A DNA stretch of 19,107 nt from Treponema sp. (lineage in GTDB: Bacteria > Spirochaetota > Spirochaetia > Treponematales > Breznakiellaceae). The position numbers and the translations under genes are program-made. The notes below the pieces were generated by a model. The model ran no database searches. It was not told the origin of the DNA and saw only the letters and a list, made by a program, of their open reading frames with translations. The first letter of the stretch is position 1. Each line of letters opens with the position of its first letter. The stretch lies in contig JAITRD010000287.1 in NCBI GenBank assembly GCA_031288575.1, positions 1 through 19,107 of the forward strand, in the 5' to 3' direction. Shown here one piece after another: positions 15,678-19,107 of this stretch.

Positions 15678-16640
15678 ATGGTGAAACAAATATATCGTAT
15701 CATTCCGGTGTTTTTTTTATTGGCCGGTGTTTTTTCCGCGGTAAAGGCGGAGGCCGCGGAGGTGGACCTTACCATTCGGTATTTTGATAAACGGGTCTAT
15801 TTTGTCTCTGAGGATCCTATTTTTGTCCAGGTAACTATAGCCAATAACAGCCCCTCCACATTCAGGTTCAGGCTGGCGGACGAACGGGCTTTTTCCGTTG
15901 ATTTTGAGGCACGGACCCTTAGTAATCGGATATTGGAAAATGCGGCGGGGCTTGTCGCCAAACGGACGGGCACCCAGCAGATCTTTTTCCGGGAGGTTGC
16001 CGTTGAAAGCGGGGAATCCTTTTCCTTTATCGAAAACCTCCGGGATTATATCGCCCTTACCGAAAGCGGTTCCTTTATCGTCCAGGCTAAAATGTATCCC
16101 GAATTGTACCGGAATTCCGGCGATCCTTCCCTGGCCTCCAACCGGCTTGCCTTAAATTTGCGGCCCGCCGCCATACCCGGCCCCGACGGGCTTCCCCTGG
16201 CTATGGACGCGGAAACCAACGCCCTTTTGGTCCGGGAAAGGCTGCCCCCGGATGAGGTGGTGGAATATACCCTTAGGGCCCGGCAAAAGGGCCAGTGGGA
16301 GAAATTTTTCCTCTACCTTGACGTGGAATCCATGATTGTCCGGGACGCGGTCCGCCGCCGGCAATGGCTTGCGGAGTCTGAAGAAGGCCGCCGGCGCATG
16401 GTAGCCCGCTACCGGGAAGAACTTCAGGGGGAACGGATCGACGGGGATATTGCCGCCATTCCGATGAGCTTTACCGTGGAGCGGACTACCTACAATGCCG
16501 AAGAGGGCACCGTAACCGTACTAGAAAGATTTAAAATAGGGGATTATATTGAGCGGAAGCGGTATACGTATAATTTGCGCCATATAAATGATTATTGGAC
16601 TATTGTAGATTATTCGGTGTCAAATTTAGGAACGGAATGA
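15678..16640 (+). CDS. Exported protein of unknown function (Ig-like N-terminal part, NTF2-like C-terminal part)
   Basis: I do not recognise this protein family. A signal peptide follows the start (MVKQIYR, hydrophobic FFLLAGVFSAV, then AEAAEVD), so it acts outside the cytoplasm. The next 140 residues are beta-rich and look like an immunoglobulin-like sandwich (VDLTIRYFDKRVYFVSEDPI, VQVTIANNSPSTFRFRL, SFIVQAKMYPE). The C-terminal third (VVEYTLRARQKGQWEKFFLY to the end, with MSFTVERTTYNAEEGTVTVL and DYWTIVDYSV) resembles the NTF2-like/lumazine-binding style of small secreted domains. I chose ATG 15678, which has GGGAG before it but only three bases away. GTG 15681 would have better spacing, and TTG 15648 (10 residues longer) also has GGAG upstream. 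It diverges from mfd and is followed after 18 bases by the PilZ gene. Function is open. Confidence 0.75.
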   Translation: MVKQIYRIIPVFFLLAGVFSAVKAEAAEVDLTIRYFDKRVYFVSEDPIFVQVTIANNSPSTFRFRLADERAFSVDFEARTLSNRILENAAGLVAKRTGTQQIFFREVAVESGESFSFIENLRDYIALTESGSFIVQAKMYPELYRNSGDPSLASNRLALNLRPAAIPGPDGLPLAMDAETNALLVRERLPPDEVVEYTLRARQKGQWEKFFLYLDVESMIVRDAVRRRQWLAESEEGRRRMVARYREELQGERIDGDIAAIPMSFTVERTTYNAEEGTVTVLERFKIGDYIERKRYTYNLRHINDYWTIVDYSVSNLGTE

Positions 16641-16658
16641 TTTTCAGGATGGGATTAC

Positions 16659-17438
16659 ATGAAACTACTGGCGGTGCTTGGGTCCGATGACGGCTGGGAA
16701 AGGATAAAATATTCTCTTAAACCCCTGGGATTTGATCTTATCCGGTATCATCATGTGCTCAAAGCCATGGATAATATTGATGAAACGGATCCCGCCGCTA
16801 TTATTATCAGCGCCCAGGACTTCCCCCGGCATTGGAAGACCCTGATCCAATTTGTCAGGAACAGCCGGCCCAAGGAGGCTTGTCCTATCATTATTCTGCG
16901 GGGTCCCCGTTTTTCCGAAACCGAAGCGTCCCAGGCCCTCTATCTGGGAGCAAACGGGATAGTAGAAAACGGCGTCTCTAACGAAGCAGAGGAAGAACAG
17001 CTCCAGGGAATTCTGAGCCGCTATATCCCCATCATGGAAAAACGAAAAAGCCGCCGCTACCACTTAAATAAAGAAAGCGCGGTGGGTTTTCTTATCGCCC
17101 ACCCAAAGGACAGGCTTATTATTACCGGGGAGGTACAAAACATTTCCCGGGGGGGCATCTTTTTTCGCCCGGATCATATCGCCCTTGCGGGGGATATATC
17201 CCTCCAGCAGGAACTCGCCGAATGTTCCCTCCGGGTAGGAAAGGCCATCTTTTCCCCGGTCTGCCAGCTCATCCGGCCTGGCACTACCCTTGCGCTGAAA
17301 TTTCTTTCCTTTCCGGAAAAAGAAAGGGCCGCCTTTGAGTCAAGCATGGAAAAGCTGCCCCTTGGAGCGGCTAAACGGAGGCTCTCCCCTAAACCCCCCG
17401 CAGGCCGTGTAAATATAAATCGTAAAAGTGATGGGTAG
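16659..17438 (+). CDS. PilZ-domain protein with a degenerate receiver-like N-terminus
   Basis: Probable c-di-GMP effector. Residues 1-122 have the beta/alpha alternation of a response-regulator receiver (LLAVLGSDDGWERIKYSLK, AAIIISAQDF, CPIIILRG, YLGANGIVENG). The position expected for the phospho-acceptor Asp reads Ser51, and the usual T and KP positions are also changed, so it is probably not phosphorylated. Residues 126-235 are a PilZ domain: RKSRR at 129-133 fits RxxxR, and NISRGG at 161-166 fits [DN]xSxxG, the two c-di-GMP-contacting motifs. It ends in a basic tail. Such proteins in spirochaetes are linked to motility and host or niche adaptation, but the partner here is unknown. It starts 18 bases after the secreted-protein gene and is probably co-transcribed with it. 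Its last 50 bases are antisense to the end of thiD. Confidence 0.85.
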   Translation: MKLLAVLGSDDGWERIKYSLKPLGFDLIRYHHVLKAMDNIDETDPAAIIISAQDFPRHWKTLIQFVRNSRPKEACPIIILRGPRFSETEASQALYLGANGIVENGVSNEAEEEQLQGILSRYIPIMEKRKSRRYHLNKESAVGFLIAHPKDRLIITGEVQNISRGGIFFRPDHIALAGDISLQQELAECSLRVGKAIFSPVCQLIRPGTTLALKFLSFPEKERAAFESSMEKLPLGAAKRRLSPKPPAGRVNINRKSDG

Positions 17439-18195
17439 GGCCGTGCCCTTTCCCGATACCTTCGGGGGCGTGTTCTATGGCGGCGGTGATATACCGTTTT
17501 GCCCTTTCTACCGCTTCCCCCATGGAAAAGCCCCGGGCCAGGTTAGCCGTGATGGCCGATGAAAAGGTACAGCCCGTACCATGGGTGTTTTTGGTAGGAA
17601 TCCGGGGAGAGCTAAAGCGGGTAAAACTTTTGCCGTCGTAGAGGATATCCACCGCGTCCCCCTGGGCGTGGCCTCCCTTTACCAGAACATGGGCGCAGCC
17701 CAAGGCAAAAATCCTTTCGGCGGCCCTTTCCATGTCCCCGGCGTCCTGGATAACAAGGCCGGTAATTTTTTCCGCCTCGGGGATATTCGGGGTAAGGAGA
17801 TCCGCCAGGGGGATCACCTCCTTGATGAGGGTATCAATAGCGCCCCCTTCCATAAGGGGAGAGCCGTTTTTCGCGTACATCACCGGGTCGATAACGATAT
17901 TGGCGGGCCGGTAGCGGATAAGGCCTTCCGCCGCCGCCCGCATGGTTTCGGCGCAGGAGAGCATGCCAACCTTGACGGCATCGGCGCCGATGTCCTCAAA
18001 AACGGCGTCAATTTGTTTCAGGATCATGTCGGGGCGTATATCCTGGTATTCAATTACCCGGCTGGTATTTTCCGCCACCACAGAAACAATGACACTCATC
18101 CCGAAAACTCCATGGGCAGAGAAGGTTTTGAGATCCGCCTGAATTCCCGCGCCCCCTGAACAATCGGAACCGGCAATGGTAAGCGCCCTTTGCAT
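17389..18195 (-). CDS. thiD: Hydroxymethylpyrimidine/phosphomethylpyrimidine kinase
   Basis: ThiD phosphorylates HMP and then HMP-phosphate to the diphosphate used to build thiamin phosphate; it also serves salvage of HMP. It has the ribokinase-like fold with the family start GSDCSGGAGIQADLKTF (9-25), KVGML (75-79), VIDPVM (101-106), LLTPNIPEA (133-141), VLVKGGH (170-176) and the anion-hole/catalytic segment NTHGTGCTFSSAI (203-215), with Cys209 and all key residues present. Length 268 is typical. ATG at 18193-18195 has GGGAG seven bases upstream. A TATATT at 18222-18227 could be its -10, but the -35 is poor. I see no TPP riboswitch in the 126 bases upstream and no other thi gene nearby, so it may serve salvage. 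It overlaps the PilZ gene tail to tail. Confidence 0.95.
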   Translation of the reverse strand: MQRALTIAGSDCSGGAGIQADLKTFSAHGVFGMSVIVSVVAENTSRVIEYQDIRPDMILKQIDAVFEDIGADAVKVGMLSCAETMRAAAEGLIRYRPANIVIDPVMYAKNGSPLMEGGAIDTLIKEVIPLADLLTPNIPEAEKITGLVIQDAGDMERAAERIFALGCAHVLVKGGHAQGDAVDILYDGKSFTRFSSPRIPTKNTHGTGCTFSSAITANLARGFSMGEAVERAKRYITAAIEHAPEGIGKGHGPTHHFYDLYLHGLRGV

Positions 18196-18243
18196 GATTA
18201 TTCTCCCTGTATAAAATTTAAAATATAAGAAAACCCGGAAACG

Positions 18244-18272
18244 TACACAGAATTTTGCGGGTCAAGTTTAGC
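18244..18272 (-). repeat. Solo copy of the dispersed CTAAACTTGACCCAC repeat
   Basis: In the 126-base gap between thiD and tatD, 18244-18272 matches 12080-12108 at 27 of 29 bases (TACACA, then AATTTTG, then GGGTCAAGTTTAGC). No inverted partner and no CCTAGG are present here, so this is a solitary end, perhaps the remains of a lost insertion. The rest of the gap (18196-18243 and 18273-18321) is AT-rich leader and short G-run sequence without further recognisable content. Confidence 0.7.
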
Positions 18273-18321
18273 ATAAAACCGGGGGGACGGTATACAAAGG
18301 GATCAGGGCCAATATACTCCC

Positions 18322-19107
18322 TTAAGCCTGATAGCGGAATCCCCCGTGGGAATAGGCGGCAAAAAAATTCGCCTCCACCGCGGCTTCCAGGGCAGCCGGG
18401 CTGGAACAGGGGCTTCCCGCCTCTTCCCGCAGCCGGGCCGCGGCGGAGAGGATCACCGGAAGGTCGGCCCACCGGGAAAAAGAAGCCCCCTGTAAGGGCT
18501 GATAGGGAGCGTCGGTTTCCAGGAGGATCCGCTCCGCGGGCAGGAGGGCGCAGCAGCGCCGGGCCTCCTTATGGTTTTTGGCTATTACGGCGCCGAAGGA
18601 AAAATAGGCGTTGATCCCCCGTTTAAGCAGGGACCGGGCTTCCCCCTGGGTTCCCGAATAAGAATGGAAGATCAGGGCCGGAAGCCCTTTAAGTTCTCCG
18701 GTCAGGGCGAAAATTTTGTGCATTGCCCGGCGGACATGGAGTACCAGGGGGAGCCCCTTGGCCAGGGCGATTTCCAGATGAACCGCAAAAAGCTTTTCCT
18801 GGACAGATTCGGTAGCCCGGTAAAGATCGTTGTAAAGGTCGAAACCGGTTTCTCCCACCGCGTCCAGACGATTTTCCGTTGCCAGGGAATTTAAGAGGGC
18901 CAGAGAATCCCGGGAGGAAAATCCGGGCCTTTCGGAAAGGACGGGACGGATTTCGGCGGCCGGAAGCTGGGGATGTACCGCAAAACATAGTATCAGGGGC
19001 AGCCTTCCCTCCCGGGCCAGGCCTTCATGATAGGAAAAATCCCTCCGGTTCCCGGAACTTGCCGCGCAGGCCGCCCCAAGACGGCGTAATTCCCCCTCCG
19101 CGCCGGG
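18322..19107 (-). CDS. tatD: TatD-family metal-dependent hydrolase (N-terminus outside window)
   Basis: Member of the TatD amidohydrolase-like family, two-metal nucleases/phosphodiesterases with a TIM-barrel; TatD in E. coli is a 3'-5' DNA/RNA exonuclease. The frame is open to the window edge, giving 261 residues; only the first roughly 10-20 residues, with the expected N-terminal HxH metal motif, should be missing. Visible motifs: CFAVHPQLP (the family CxGxHP-like strand), VGETGFDLY (metal-bridging Glu), LVLHVRRA (His), LIFHSYSG (His, usually HCFSG) and ILLETDAPY (catalytic Asp). It ends in TAA at 18322-18324. GETGFD in place of GEIGLD, and HSYSG in place of HCFSG, place it off the main TatD/YcfH group, so the gene symbol is only a family label. 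It lies upstream of thiD on the same strand with a 126-base gap. Confidence 0.85.
   Translation of the reverse strand, partial: PGAEGELRRLGAACAASSGNRRDFSYHEGLAREGRLPLILCFAVHPQLPAAEIRPVLSERPGFSSRDSLALLNSLATENRLDAVGETGFDLYNDLYRATESVQEKLFAVHLEIALAKGLPLVLHVRRAMHKIFALTGELKGLPALIFHSYSGTQGEARSLLKRGINAYFSFGAVIAKNHKEARRCCALLPAERILLETDAPYQPLQGASFSRWADLPVILSAAARLREEAGSPCSSPAALEAAVEANFFAAYSHGGFRYQA

Noticed and set aside
18278..18291. Possible terminator after tatD: ACCG/CGGT stem with TTTT following on the minus strand
   Set aside because: The stem has only four base pairs and the T-run is four long; too weak to call.

Overview
The window is a gene-dense, G+C-rich bacterial chromosome segment. Gene content suggests a Gram-negative-type (diderm) spirochaete of the Treponema lineage, possibly one of the G+C-rich termite-gut types. 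The clues are a large LptD-like outer-membrane barrel next to uvrA, a phoH–7TM-HD–ybeY–tlyC/corC run, a TPR lipid-envelope-type protein, and a receiver-like/PilZ c-di-GMP protein. This assignment is inference from gene order and protein style, not from any search.

Layout. (1) Positions 1-4460, plus strand: the 3' end of uvrA runs directly into an lptD-like gene through an ATGA overlap. (2) Positions 4524-10986, plus strand: a tightly overlapping operon phoH – 7TM-HD phosphohydrolase (pgpH-like) – ybeY – corC/tlyC – TPR protein; three of its four junctions share 4 bases (ATGA), the other overlaps by 23. (3) Positions 11008-11736, minus strand: a PlsC-type acyltransferase with a GTG start and its own promoter. 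(4) Positions 11737-12114: the only long non-coding stretch. It holds a small inverted-repeat element of about 245 bp flanked by CCTAGG, with a further internal copy of its end motif and a 44-codon ORF. (5) Positions 12115-15585, minus strand: full-length mfd. (6) Positions 15678-17438, plus strand: a two-gene unit diverging from mfd (a secreted protein of unknown function, then a degenerate receiver–PilZ protein). (7) Positions 17389-18195, minus strand: thiD, overlapping the PilZ gene tail to tail by 50 bp. (8) Positions 18196-18321: a short gap with a lone copy of the repeat motif from region 4. (9) Positions 18322-19107, minus strand: a TatD-family metal-dependent hydrolase, cut by the window edge.

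Functionally the window combines nucleotide excision repair (UvrA, and Mfd, which recruits UvrA to stalled RNA polymerase), envelope biogenesis (LptD-like barrel, PlsC), RNA and ribosome quality control (YbeY, PhoH), nucleotide second messengers (7TM-HD phosphodiesterase, PilZ) and thiamin pyrimidine phosphorylation (ThiD). Most of it is housekeeping. The points most worth a second look are the dispersed repeat family, the SAP-like motif in the LptD-like protein, the gene order of the phoH operon, the degenerate receiver–PilZ protein, and the overlapping divergent promoters between mfd and the secreted-protein gene.
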